Assembly: GCA_964489525.1 (NCBI GenBank) | Contig: CAZAYY010000009.1 | Span: forward strand, 62,001 to 126,000 | Length of the DNA stretch: 64,000 nt | From: CAZAYY01 sp964489525 | GTDB lineage: Bacteria; Chloroflexota; Anaerolineae; Anaerolineales; JABWBV01 | Direction of reading: 5' to 3' | Shown here: positions 43,734-51,874 of the stretch, piece by piece | Layout of the letters: the number at the start of each line of letters is the position of its first letter | Numbering within the stretch: position 1 is the stretch's first letter | Translations under genes and position numbers: made by a program | The notes under the pieces: model-generated | The model's database searches: none | Seen by the model: the letters and a program-made list of their open reading frames with translations, nothing else | Told to the model about the DNA's origin: nothing

Positions 43734-44645
43734 TTGAACCAACTGATTGTCCTTTTTTCCAATAACCTGCTACCCATCCTGATTATTGCGGCGGCCAGCT
43801 TTGTGTTGGCGTCGGTGATGCACGTGGACCCGCGCCCGCTTTCGCGGGTGGTCCTATACATATTTTCGCCCTGTCTCATTTTTAACCTGCTTACTTCCAG
43901 CAACCTGACGGCTGCCAATATTTTAGGCATGTTGGGGTTCGGGGTTCTGCACCTTTTGTTGGTGGGCCTGCTGGCCTGGTTGGTGGTTTACTGGTTGAAG
44001 TTTGAGCGCAAATTGGCTGTGGCGGTGATTCTGGTGGCGATGATTCCCAATGCGGGCAATTATGGCATGTCGTTGAGCAATTTTGCGTTTGGCGAACAAG
44101 CTCTGGCTTTTGCCAGCATTTATTTCATCGCCAGCCAGATTTTGTTAAACACAGCGGGGGTTTTTGTGGTGTCCCTCGGTCATTTCGACATTCGCCAGTC
44201 TATCATCACCCTGCTTAAAATGCCGGCGTTGTATGGTGTGATTGCGGCCCTGGTCTTTAATGCGTTTTCCTGGACCGTCCCCATCCCCGTGGCTCGTGCG
44301 GTAGAGCTTTCCGGTGCGGCGGCAATCCCTGCCATGTTGGTTTTGCTTGGTTTACAGCTGCAGCGCGCCAATTTTTCAAAAAATTACCTACCCCTGGCAG
44401 CTGCCGTGGGGCTGCGGATGGTGGCCTCGGTTTCCCTGGGGCTTCCTTTGGCGTCCTGGTTCCATCTGGAAGGGGCTGCTTACCAGGCCGGCATTCTTGA
44501 AGCGGCCATGCCTACCGCGGTAATGACGACCATTTTGTCTACCGAGTTTGAAGTCGAGCCGGCCTTTGTGACCCAGGTGGTTTTTATCACCACCCTGGTC
44601 AGCCCGCTGACGCTTACCCCATTGATGGCCTGGTTAGGAGCCTGA
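43734..44645 (+). CDS. AEC-family (auxin efflux carrier type) transporter
   Basis: This 303-residue membrane protein has ten hydrophobic segments in two five-helix halves. Typical AEC features are RPLSRVVLYIFSPCLIFNLLTSS in the second helix, IPNAGNYGMSLSNFAFG, and the C-terminal AMPTAVMTTILSTEFEVEP. Members export malate, malonate or other carboxylates in bacteria; the substrate is unknown here. The start is TTG with a GGGGTGAGG site 4-5 nt upstream. The downstream peptidase gene begins 3 nt after its stop, so they are co-transcribed. Confidence 0.88.
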   Translation: MNQLIVLFSNNLLPILIIAAASFVLASVMHVDPRPLSRVVLYIFSPCLIFNLLTSSNLTAANILGMLGFGVLHLLLVGLLAWLVVYWLKFERKLAVAVILVAMIPNAGNYGMSLSNFAFGEQALAFASIYFIASQILLNTAGVFVVSLGHFDIRQSIITLLKMPALYGVIAALVFNAFSWTVPIPVARAVELSGAAAIPAMLVLLGLQLQRANFSKNYLPLAAAVGLRMVASVSLGLPLASWFHLEGAAYQAGILEAAMPTAVMTTILSTEFEVEPAFVTQVVFITTLVSPLTLTPLMAWLGA

Positions 44646-44648
44646 ACC

Positions 44649-45896
44649 ATGCTGCGCCGTGTTTTCCTGGTGTTCATCCTGGTTTGCCTGGCGGTCTGGG
44701 CTGCTGCCCAACCTGCCAGGGCTGCCCACCTGGGCCAATCAGCAGAGTTGGTGACCATCACCGTTGAACCGGTGACTTACGAATTTGGCCAGTTGGTGGT
44801 GTTTCGGGGCGCTCTCGAAACCAGCCTGCCTGTGTATGAAGTGGACCTGGTGTTCCAGGAACAAGGGCAAACCAGCAGCCACCTGGTATCGCTGCCATTG
44901 GATTCGACCGGTCAGCTCTATTATGCCCACCCCATCGCCGAAAGGTCCATCCGGGCTTTTGCCGTCGTGGACTATTGGTTTTTGGTCACCCTGGAAGAAG
45001 GGCAAATTGTAAAAAGCGATATGTTTAGTTTTGAATACCTGGATAACCGCTTCACCTGGTCCACATTGGAACAGGCGCCTTTCCGGGTACATTGGTACGA
45101 TGGTTCGACGGCTTTTGGCCAGTTTGTGCTGGACAAAGCCCGCCAGGGGCTGGAAAAATTTGAAGAACGAGTGGGTGTGGGCGAGGTGGATTGGATTGAC
45201 ATCTACGTCTATGGCGATTTCATGGAATACCAGTATACGCGTGGGTTTTTAGGCCCGCTGTGGGCAGGAGGTCACGCCAACCCTGCGCATAGCCTTATCG
45301 TCGTGTCACTGCCCCCTCTGCCCGACCAGTATGTCCAGGCCGAGCGGAAAATTCCCCATGAGGTTGCCCACATCCTGCTTTATGCGGTTATGGGGGATGG
45401 CTACATTTACCTGCCTACCTGGTTTTCGGAAGGACTGGCCACCCAAAATGAGCTTTTCCCAAATACGGACTACGACCGCATTTTGCAAAACGCGTACACT
45501 TCCGGCGAGATTATCCCGTTTGCTCAGCTCTGCGAGGGTTTTCCTCGCGAAGCCGGGGTGGCTCTGACGGCCTATGCCCAATCTTCTGCTTTTGTGGATT
45601 TCCTCTTCGAACAATACGGCTCTGCTGGCATCCGGGCCATGCTGGCCAATTACGCTTCTGGGGCAAGCTGCGCCCTCGGCACCCGGGTTGAGCCTGTAGA
45701 CCAGCCCCTGACCCAGCTTGAGCGAGCCTGGCGTTCGGAGGCCTTTGGGGAACGCTATACAGCGGTGATTGTTCAGGGATTGGCTCCCTGGGTTGGCCTG
45801 GTTCTGGTAATCTTCAGCATCCCCATTATTCTGATGGCCTACACCCGGCAGTCCAGCCCGGGGGATGACCCCCTGGTTTGGGTAAGCCGCAAGTAA
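44649..45896 (+). CDS. Secreted gluzincin-like metallopeptidase, membrane-anchored
   Basis: This 415-residue protein has an N-terminal signal peptide (residues 1-25, ending ARAAH), a beta-sandwich region (about 30-130), a peptidase-MA-like domain (about 140-380) and a C-terminal membrane helix (about 380-402). The zinc motif is HEVAH in KIPHEVAHILLYAV, with a Glu in PTWFSEGLAT about 20 residues on as third ligand, as in gluzincins. The domain should face outside the membrane. GGAG before the ATG supports the start, which lies inside the AEC operon. Substrate unknown. It differs from the M1-type lipoprotein at 998 in lacking its conserved Trp residues after HExxH. Confidence 0.85.
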   Translation: MLRRVFLVFILVCLAVWAAAQPARAAHLGQSAELVTITVEPVTYEFGQLVVFRGALETSLPVYEVDLVFQEQGQTSSHLVSLPLDSTGQLYYAHPIAERSIRAFAVVDYWFLVTLEEGQIVKSDMFSFEYLDNRFTWSTLEQAPFRVHWYDGSTAFGQFVLDKARQGLEKFEERVGVGEVDWIDIYVYGDFMEYQYTRGFLGPLWAGGHANPAHSLIVVSLPPLPDQYVQAERKIPHEVAHILLYAVMGDGYIYLPTWFSEGLATQNELFPNTDYDRILQNAYTSGEIIPFAQLCEGFPREAGVALTAYAQSSAFVDFLFEQYGSAGIRAMLANYASGASCALGTRVEPVDQPLTQLERAWRSEAFGERYTAVIVQGLAPWVGLVLVIFSIPIILMAYTRQSSPGDDPLVWVSRK

Positions 45897-45932
45897 GGCC
45901 AAGTTTCAACCCCCGGTTGGCAAGGAGGACCC

Positions 45933-46220
45933 ATGTCCCAAAGGATTCGCATTCACGCCCTGGTCGAAGGACGCGTTCAGGGGGTTGGGTTTCGCTATTT
46001 TGTGATGGAAAACGCCCTGCGGCTTGGGTTAGTGGGTTGGGTTTGCAACCGATGGGAAGGTACTGTGGAAGTGGTTGCAGAAGGCCCTGAAGGGGAAATG
46101 GACAAACTGGTTGCCGCATTGCACAAAGGCCCGTCTTCTGCGTTTGTTTCCCAGGTGAAGCTGCAGCGTTTGCCGGCAACCGGCGAATTTTCTGCGTTCC
46201 GGGTTGAGCGCACGCGTTGA
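45933..46220 (+). CDS. acyP: Acylphosphatase
   Basis: This 95-residue acylphosphatase hydrolyses acyl phosphates such as carbamoyl or acetyl phosphate. The active-site loop VQGVGFRYFV carries Arg21, and Asn39 sits in GWVCNRWEGTVEVVAEG; both are the catalytic pair of the family. A strong AGGAGG lies 7 bases before the ATG. It follows the peptidase gene after 36 nt and converges with fabL. Confidence 0.95.
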   Translation: MSQRIRIHALVEGRVQGVGFRYFVMENALRLGLVGWVCNRWEGTVEVVAEGPEGEMDKLVAALHKGPSSAFVSQVKLQRLPATGEFSAFRVERTR

Positions 46221-46236
46221 GCCGGGGTCTCCCGGG

Positions 46237-47016
46237 TTATGCCTGGGTGACGGTTAGGGTCTGACCACCGTCCAAAACAATCACCTGGCCGCGAATCATG
46301 CTGGCCGCTGGCGAACACAAAAAAGCAGCCAGGCCAGCCACATCTTCTGGCGTTACCAGCCGGCCAGCTGGCACCAGCCTGGCTGCCCGTTCTAATAATT
46401 GGTCGTCTTCCCGCATGACGGAAAAGTGTTTGAGCGCGTCGGTTTCCACCACACCGGGGGAAATGGCATTGACCACAATCTGGTGCCCGGCCAGTTCCAC
46501 AGCCAGGTAGCGGGTCACGGCTTCCAGGGCGGCCTTACTGGCGCCTACCACCACGTAATCTGGCAGCACCCGGGTTGAGCCGGGGCTGCTGATGGCAACC
46601 ATAGCCCCGCCGCCTTGCCGCGCCATCAGCGGTGCGGCTTTTTGGGCTGCAAATAACAGCGAACGGGCGTTGATGTTCATGGTCCAATCCCAGCCTTTTG
46701 GTTTTTGTTCCAGGGCAGGGCGGTTGAACCCTGAAGCGGCATTGTGAATCAAAAAATCTAAACGCCCAAAAACGGCTTCGGTTTCGGCAAAGAGCCGCTC
46801 GATCTCTTCAATTTCGCCTACGTTGGCTTTGACCACCAGGGCTTTGCGGCCGAGGGCCGCAACCTGGGCGGCGGTTTCTTCGGCAGGCGCCCGGTTGCGG
46901 AAGAAATTGACCACCACATCGGCGCCGCGCCGGGCAAATTCCAGTGCGATCACCCGGCCAATCCCTCGCCCGGAGCCCGTGACCAGCGCAACCCGGCCTT
47001 CAAATTCGGTGGTCAT
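46237..47016 (-). CDS. fabL: Enoyl-ACP reductase III (NADPH), FabL type
   Basis: This 259-residue short-chain reductase has cofactor loop TGSGRGIGR (13-21), HNAASG at 91-96 and active-site Tyr154 separated by six residues from Lys161. That Y-x6-K spacing marks enoyl-ACP reductases and not ordinary SDR enzymes. The stretch SKAALEAVTRYLAVEL and the TDALKHF segment are close to Bacillus FabL. The C-terminus MIRGQVIVLDGGQTLTV also fits. It should reduce trans-2-enoyl-ACP in fatty acid elongation. The ATG at 47016 follows the stop of the zinc-ribbon gene by 2 nt; a longer in-frame start overlaps that gene and is less likely. Confidence 0.88.
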   Translation of the reverse strand: MTTEFEGRVALVTGSGRGIGRVIALEFARRGADVVVNFFRNRAPAEETAAQVAALGRKALVVKANVGEIEEIERLFAETEAVFGRLDFLIHNAASGFNRPALEQKPKGWDWTMNINARSLLFAAQKAAPLMARQGGGAMVAISSPGSTRVLPDYVVVGASKAALEAVTRYLAVELAGHQIVVNAISPGVVETDALKHFSVMREDDQLLERAARLVPAGRLVTPEDVAGLAAFLCSPAASMIRGQVIVLDGGQTLTVTQA

Positions 47017-47018
47017 CT

Positions 47019-47507
47019 TTATGCTTCTGGGTGAGGGTTGGCCGGTTTTTCTTCTACCAGGGTATGGCAGTACGGGCATTCTGCAGAAGAGGGGCTTTGC
47101 CAGTGCATTTTTTCATACACCAGGGGGCCGCCGCATTCGGGGCAGGCTTCTGGCAGCCATTTGGCGAAGGCCGGGATGGGCGTGGGCATTTCACCCGAAA
47201 GCGGGTCGGGAATGGCATTGGGGTCGGGCGCAGCAGGTGGCAAAGCGGCCGCCACGGCAGGCACCACCACCGGTGCGGGGGCGGGTGCTTCGTCCGGGGT
47301 CACCGTTACAGTCGGTGGTTCGCTGCTTTCCTCTTCTTCATTGAGGTTGTTGATCATCAGGCTGCGCACAATCATGGCTATCCCGGCTAAAATCAAAATT
47401 CCGGGCCAAAACAAGTCGGTTAGAAACAAAACGCCTAACCCAATCAGCCAGATGGCTGAGTTGATTTCATCAATTCTTTTTCGGGCAGAAGACCTTTTTT
47501 TGCTCAT
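47019..47507 (-). CDS. Membrane protein with C-terminal zinc ribbon
   Basis: This 162-residue protein begins with a charged cytoplasmic part, then two short hydrophobic helices (about 17-50: SAIWLIGLGVLFLTDLFWPGILILAGIAMIVRSL). An Ala/Pro-rich linker follows, and a C-terminal ribbon with the motif CPECGGPLVYE-x10-CPYCHTL provides four cysteines for zinc. The LiaF-like helix pair (DUF5668-type) is a possible relative. Family and partner unknown. A GAGGTGATC site precedes the ATG. It lies just upstream of fabL on the same strand, so they are probably co-transcribed. Confidence 0.75.
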   Translation of the reverse strand: MSKKRSSARKRIDEINSAIWLIGLGVLFLTDLFWPGILILAGIAMIVRSLMINNLNEEEESSEPPTVTVTPDEAPAPAPVVVPAVAAALPPAAPDPNAIPDPLSGEMPTPIPAFAKWLPEACPECGGPLVYEKMHWQSPSSAECPYCHTLVEEKPANPHPEA

Positions 47508-47578
47508 TTTGGATCACCTCATTGAATGATGCCTACAAGTATACTCCCAGTTACCAGGTCTGGTGCCCAGTAGATATG

Positions 47579-47624
47579 GGAAGGTTACCGCAAATGTTGT
47601 GATAATTTGCGGTTCTAACCTTCC
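47579..47624. terminator. Long bulged hairpin between minus-strand operons
   Basis: GGAAGGTT-ACCGCAAAT (47579-47595) pairs with ATTTGCGGT and AACCTTCC (47605-47624), with a TCT bulge; 17 bp in total, 9-nt loop. It lies downstream of ygfZ and upstream of the zinc-ribbon gene, so it may terminate the R2lox operon; there is no strong T run on the minus strand. Confidence 0.5.
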
Positions 47625-47690
47625 AACCCCACCCCAGGCTTTGGGGTGGGGAGAAGATCAGGGATGGGGAATTGTGCTTTCACGTGAGCA
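47624..47690. repeat. GC-rich intergenic repeat with conserved tail
   Basis: The core ACCCCAGGCTTTGGGGTGGG is a hairpin, followed by a GGGATGGGGAATTGTGCTTT tail that resembles the one at 34712-34735. It is non-coding. Confidence 0.5.
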
Positions 47691-47753
47691 CCTTCTGGTT
47701 TATGCCTTTTTGCCTGGGGCTATCCAGCGCCCGGTCTGCCCGGTGCAGCAGGG

Positions 47754-48722
47754 TTATGCAAAGGGCAGCGCGCACACTTTGCCGATCATGATTCGCTCGC
47801 CCGATTGGATGGTTACCCGGGTACCCGGGGCAAAGTAGGGGCGTTTGAGAATGGCCAGGGCAACCGGTCCAAAATGGGGGGATTGGGTGAACGACGTCAG
47901 GGTTCCGGCGGGTTTGTCTTCGCAGGTGACAGGCTCCCCTGCTGCAGCCGGGCCGTCAAGACGGACGCCCACCAGGGAACGGGTGATTTTATCGTACGTG
48001 ATCTGGCGGGCAATCACTTCCTGGCCGGTGTAGCATCCCTTGGTGTGGCTGATGGCATCCTGCAGCCCGGCTTCGAGAGGTGTGTATTCTTCGACAAGTT
48101 CGTGGAAGGCAGCCGGAAGTCCCGATTCAATGCGAAGGGTTTCAAAGGCTGCATCGTCCAGCCGTTCAAAGCCACCCTCCTTCAGGGCGGCTTCAAACTC
48201 GGGGGCCTGCTCAGAAGGACCAACCAGCCGGAAGCCAGGACCTTGCAGCCCGGGCGTTCCCAGGATTTTAACAAGCCGCCCGGCAAGTTCCCCAGCAGCA
48301 AACTGGCCAGGTGCAGCTGGGGCAAGCCCCAGCCTCGCCAGGGCTTCGGGTGCATGCGGCCCATTGAGCAGCGCCTGGAAAACCGCCTGGCTGGCATTCA
48401 CCAGGGTGACTTTGTCGTTAAAGAAAATTCGCTTGCGCAGGAAGGTGAAGGTGGCTTCTGCATACCCTGGCAGCGTGAGTGCCAGCAGTGCATCGTCTTC
48501 TGGAACGAGATGCAGCACATCCAAAATACGCGCCATCGGGTTGGTCAGGACGGTGGTAATTGACGGGCCGCTGGCGGCACTGCGAAAGCCTGCCAGGGGG
48601 CGCAGGTCGTTGGTGGTCTGGCGCTGCAGGTAGTCCACACGGTCTGCCCCAGCCAGGCGCAGCGCACCTGCCTGGGGTGGAATAAAGTAATTCGCGTCGG
48701 GGGTGGTGGGCTTCATCTTCAC
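47754..48722 (-). CDS. ygfZ: Folate-binding YgfZ/GcvT-like protein
   Basis: This is a 322-residue member of the YgfZ/IBA57 group, folate-dependent factors in iron-sulfur cluster assembly and repair. The N-terminal GcvT-like region has RVDYLQRQTTNDLR and LTNPMARILDVLHL. The diagnostic motif KGCYTGQE sits at about 228-235 with Cys230, needed in E. coli YgfZ. It overlaps the R2lox stop by 4 nt (GTGA) with a GTG start; an in-frame ATG two codons on (48716) is an alternative. The linkage suggests repair of a metal centre damaged by oxygen chemistry (inference). Confidence 0.92.
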   Translation of the reverse strand: MKMKPTTPDANYFIPPQAGALRLAGADRVDYLQRQTTNDLRPLAGFRSAASGPSITTVLTNPMARILDVLHLVPEDDALLALTLPGYAEATFTFLRKRIFFNDKVTLVNASQAVFQALLNGPHAPEALARLGLAPAAPGQFAAGELAGRLVKILGTPGLQGPGFRLVGPSEQAPEFEAALKEGGFERLDDAAFETLRIESGLPAAFHELVEEYTPLEAGLQDAISHTKGCYTGQEVIARQITYDKITRSLVGVRLDGPAAAGEPVTCEDKPAGTLTSFTQSPHFGPVALAILKRPYFAPGTRVTIQSGERIMIGKVCALPFA

Positions 48723-49621
48723 GCCTCGTCGGTGTCAATGGCCTGTTGGGTTACCCGGTAGATTTCATCCAGGCTTGCCCCGCGCGCTTTTTCAATCCGA
48801 TCCATGCGTTTGTTGAATTGCGAGACGGCGTAATCTACGAAGACACTTTCTTCCAACCCAAAAGGAATGGGATTGTAGGGGGCCAACCCATCTGCAATCA
48901 CCCCAACCGCAGGCAGGAAGAGGGTGTTCATTTGGTCTTCCAACACCTGCCAGAGGCTGTCGTTTTCTGCAATCAGCCGAGAAATCAGGAAAATGCCATA
49001 GGCAATATGCCGGGACTCATCCTGTTTCAGGTGGGCGATGCCTTTTTGAACGCCCGGCAGCCGCTTGTTGGCTGCCAGCATGGTGTAATAGGCATGGTAG
49101 CCGGTTTCAGCCAGCACGCCTTCTACAATCATGTTATAGGTGGCTGAGGCAATCACTTGCGCTTCAGGAGACCGGTCCACGCGCAGGCGGTTTAAGGCTT
49201 CGGGAAGGGCTTCATAAAAAATTGCCTGGTAGTTTGGGCTGTGATAATGTTCCAGGTTGCCGTGAACCCCGGCCACATCAGTCAGGAAACGGGCGAAAAA
49301 GTCGGTGTGCTTGGCTTCTTCGAACAGAAATGTGGTTAAGAACATTTCTTCTTCCAAACGGCCCTCTTCTGCAATCGCCATGATGAGCGGCAGCAGGTCG
49401 AGGGTGACGGCTTCTTCCCCGGCCTGGAAAAGCGAAGTGAGCCGGAGAACCAGATCTTTTTCGGGTGCGCTGAAGGACAGCCAATCGCGTTTATCCTGGC
49501 TCAGGTCAATCTCGCTGGGGTTCCAAATGCCCAGGCGTTTGGCCTTTTCATACAAACGCATGGGCGGGATGTCGCGGCGCAGTCCCCGCCCGGTGGTGAC
49601 AAATTCGGTGTGGCTCATCAT
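48719..49621 (-). CDS. R2-like ligand-binding oxidase (R2lox), Mn/Fe type
   Basis: This 300-residue ferritin-like protein has metal ligands Glu69, Glu102, His105, Glu167, Glu202 and His205. The positions are the same as in the Geobacillus R2lox described in the literature. Val72 and Tyr162, the pair that forms the ether cross-link there, are also present. R2lox proteins assemble a heterodinuclear Mn/Fe centre, bind a fatty-acid-like ligand and perform two-electron oxidations; the natural substrate is unknown. They differ from ribonucleotide reductase R2, which needs a radical Tyr and an R1 partner absent here. The gene lies 12 nt after a 4-TM protein gene and overlaps ygfZ. Confidence 0.93.
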   Translation of the reverse strand: MMSHTEFVTTGRGLRRDIPPMRLYEKAKRLGIWNPSEIDLSQDKRDWLSFSAPEKDLVLRLTSLFQAGEEAVTLDLLPLIMAIAEEGRLEEEMFLTTFLFEEAKHTDFFARFLTDVAGVHGNLEHYHSPNYQAIFYEALPEALNRLRVDRSPEAQVIASATYNMIVEGVLAETGYHAYYTMLAANKRLPGVQKGIAHLKQDESRHIAYGIFLISRLIAENDSLWQVLEDQMNTLFLPAVGVIADGLAPYNPIPFGLEESVFVDYAVSQFNKRMDRIEKARGASLDEIYRVTQQAIDTDEA

Positions 49622-49633
49622 CAGGCCTTGGGT

Positions 49634-50089
49634 TTAGAACCCGCCCAAAAAGGAGGGAAGAATTCGGTCCCAGGGCATGCCAAGCAAAACCAGCAAGAAG
49701 GCCAGGCCCATGAACACCAGGGCTGTGCGCTGTTTGAGGGCATCTGCGGCTTTCTTTACCCGGCTGCTGCCGATGTGGGCTGCGGTGACGGCAAGCAGGT
49801 TGTAAAAAGCATGTTCCAATACATAGAACCGCTGCACCGCGATTCCCATTGCTGTACCCATGTCTTGCAGTGCGGCCTGGACAATGGGGCTGATGATGTA
49901 CAGAATAATCCCCAGGGTCAGTTGGATATCCATGGCAATGGTGGTGAACAGGAGAATTTTGCGGTCTTGTTCGCTCCAGGCCTTTTTCTGCTGCCAGCCC
50001 AAAAATGCCCGGACAACAGCACCTAACAATAAAAAGAATACAACATAGCGATTAATGGAATGAACGCCAAGAACAAGATTGTAAAACAT
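49634..50089 (-). CDS. Four-helix membrane protein, possibly haem-binding
   Basis: This 151-residue membrane protein has four predicted helices (about 10-30, 48-72, 78-110 and 125-145). Conserved-looking histidines lie in or next to helices: HSINRY near residue 10, EHAFYNLLAVTAAH around 92-105. Their pattern resembles small b-type cytochromes but I cannot name the family. GAGG lies 6 nt before the ATG; an upstream in-frame start has no such site. It heads the operon with R2lox and ygfZ, so it may supply electrons or anchor them at the membrane. This role is inferred only. Confidence 0.65.
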   Translation of the reverse strand: MFYNLVLGVHSINRYVVFFLLLGAVVRAFLGWQQKKAWSEQDRKILLFTTIAMDIQLTLGIILYIISPIVQAALQDMGTAMGIAVQRFYVLEHAFYNLLAVTAAHIGSSRVKKAADALKQRTALVFMGLAFLLVLLGMPWDRILPSFLGGF

Positions 50090-50265
50090 GCAGTACCTCG
50101 CTTGAAAAATGGTTGTAAGACTCACCGGGGGACATACCACCCGTTTGGGTTATTGTACCAACTCAGGCTGGGATATGGGGATGAGAGCACGAAAAGTTGT
50201 TAGAACCAGCAGTCCTAAATCGGAGCAATTCAAAGTTGTTTTATCGCATCCTGGGCTTTTATTTA

Positions 50266-50274
50266 TGATACACT
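50266..50274 (+). promoter_or_regulatory. Extended -10 for leaderless PucR-family gene
   Basis: TGA-TACACT ends 7 nt before the ATG at 50282. The sequence between, TCTCCCC, has no ribosome-binding site. Confidence 0.45.
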
Positions 50275-50281
50275 TCTCCCC

Positions 50282-51874
50282 ATGGCATACCCTTCGATTC
50301 CTCTTTCTACCCTGCTGCGCCTGGCTTCGCCTGAGGGCGTGGTCTGGGCTTCCCCGGCCCCGGACGACACCCTGGTAACCTGGGTGATGGGCAACGTGGA
50401 ACTGGCCAAGGGTGGTGAGGCCTGGCTGGTGGACAGCCAGCAGGTTTCGGTTGAACATGCCCGGCTGGCCCAAAAGCACGGCATTGTCGTGATCATCGTT
50501 GTGGGGATGCCCGTCAACCTGCCCCAATTCAGCCAGGTGGGCATTCCGGTGGTTTGCCTGCCCCATCAAACCGATTTTGTGGAAACCTTTCGCATGCTGC
50601 TGACCATCCTGGTCAACCAGCGCGCCCATCTGATGGAATGGGGCAATAAATTCAGCGCCCGGCTTTCCCAACTGGAGGCAGAAGGCGCGGGTTTAAACGC
50701 CCTGGTTGAGGAACTGCGTGAAATGAGTGGGAAAGCGGTTTTGGTTCAAGATAAATACCTGAGCAGCCTTGCCCAATCCATTCCCGCTGCATTTCGCCCA
50801 ACCTGGGAAAAAATCTCGCTCCACCTGGAAGATGTGGAAAGTTTGCCGATTGTTTTGCGCGACCGCAAAGAAGCGGGCAAGCAAAACGCCTTGCTCAGCC
50901 AGGGGCTGACCGAGACCTGCGAACGGCTGGTTGCGCCCATCAACGTGGGTGGTATGGCCCGGGGGTATCTTTCCCTGGTGGGTAGGGTGGGTGAGTTAGA
51001 CGACCTGGATCGGGTGATTGTTGAACAGGGTGCAGAAGTGGTGGCCATGGAAATGTCCCGCTCAAAAGCCATTCGGGAAACTGAAAAACGCCTGAAGGGA
51101 GACTGGCTCAGTGCACTGCTGCAAGGCGAACTTTCGCCGCGCGATGCTCGCCTGTGGACCCAGGAAATTGGCCTGGATATGGCCCAGGCGCATGTCTGCC
51201 TGCGGTTTTGTTGGAGCGCCGATGCGCACCCCTCTTACCGGCGGCTCGAAACCCTGGTGAATGGCGAGGTAGCCCGTAGCGAGCTTAAGGTGCTGGTTAC
51301 GCAGCTGGAAGAAGAAGTCGTGTGCTTTTGCGAGGTGGGCGCTGGCCAGGCCCGTCCAGATTCGGCCATTGCCCTGGGGCGCAGCGTGCTGGATAAGGCG
51401 ATGCTGAATTTTCCCGACTCGAACCCACGCTGCGGGATTGGCTTCCCCGCTTCAGAGCTGGCCAGTTGGAACGAAACCTTTCGCCAGGCAGGCCAGGCCC
51501 TTGAGATGGCTCGCCGGCTCAGTGAAAACCGCCCGCTTTACTTTCCGGACCTTTCGGTTTACCGCCTGCTGCTCCAGGTGGAACACAGCCCAGAATTGAG
51601 CGACTTCTACCAGGAACTGCTGGGCCCGCTGCTGGGTTATGAAAGTGGGGATGAGTTGATTAAAACCCTGGATGCCTACTTTGAACGCAATGGCAACCTG
51701 AAAAAGACCGCCAACGCGCTTTATATTCACCGCAACACCCTGCTCTACAGGTTGGAGCGCATCAAAGAAATCACTGGCCTCGACCTGGACGACCCCGAAA
51801 CCCGCCTGGCCTTGCAGCTGACTTTGCGGATTCATAAGATGCTCGGACAACCGCCCCGCCAGCGCCCCTCCTGA
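50282..51874 (+). CDS. PucR/CdaR-family transcriptional regulator
   Basis: This 530-residue regulator has an N-terminal PucR-type sensor (about 5-125: LRLASPEGVVWASPAPDDTLVTWV, then VGMPVNLPQFSQVGIPVVCLP). A GAF-like middle (about 140-265) and a GGDEF-derived region (about 270-430) precede the C-terminal HTH_30 (about 460-525). The HTH has LDAYFERNGNLKKTANALYI, then HRNTLLYRLERIKEITGLDL, the helix pair of PucR proteins. Such factors control purine, sugar acid or amino acid catabolism genes, usually adjacent ones. Here the next gene is an ABC exporter 360 nt downstream, so the target is not clear. Confidence 0.9.
   Translation: MAYPSIPLSTLLRLASPEGVVWASPAPDDTLVTWVMGNVELAKGGEAWLVDSQQVSVEHARLAQKHGIVVIIVVGMPVNLPQFSQVGIPVVCLPHQTDFVETFRMLLTILVNQRAHLMEWGNKFSARLSQLEAEGAGLNALVEELREMSGKAVLVQDKYLSSLAQSIPAAFRPTWEKISLHLEDVESLPIVLRDRKEAGKQNALLSQGLTETCERLVAPINVGGMARGYLSLVGRVGELDDLDRVIVEQGAEVVAMEMSRSKAIRETEKRLKGDWLSALLQGELSPRDARLWTQEIGLDMAQAHVCLRFCWSADAHPSYRRLETLVNGEVARSELKVLVTQLEEEVVCFCEVGAGQARPDSAIALGRSVLDKAMLNFPDSNPRCGIGFPASELASWNETFRQAGQALEMARRLSENRPLYFPDLSVYRLLLQVEHSPELSDFYQELLGPLLGYESGDELIKTLDAYFERNGNLKKTANALYIHRNTLLYRLERIKEITGLDLDDPETRLALQLTLRIHKMLGQPPRQRPS

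Noticed and set aside
48719..49621. R2lox as ribonucleotide reductase small subunit
   Set aside because: Ligand numbering and the Val72/Tyr162 pair fit R2lox, and no large-subunit gene is adjacent.
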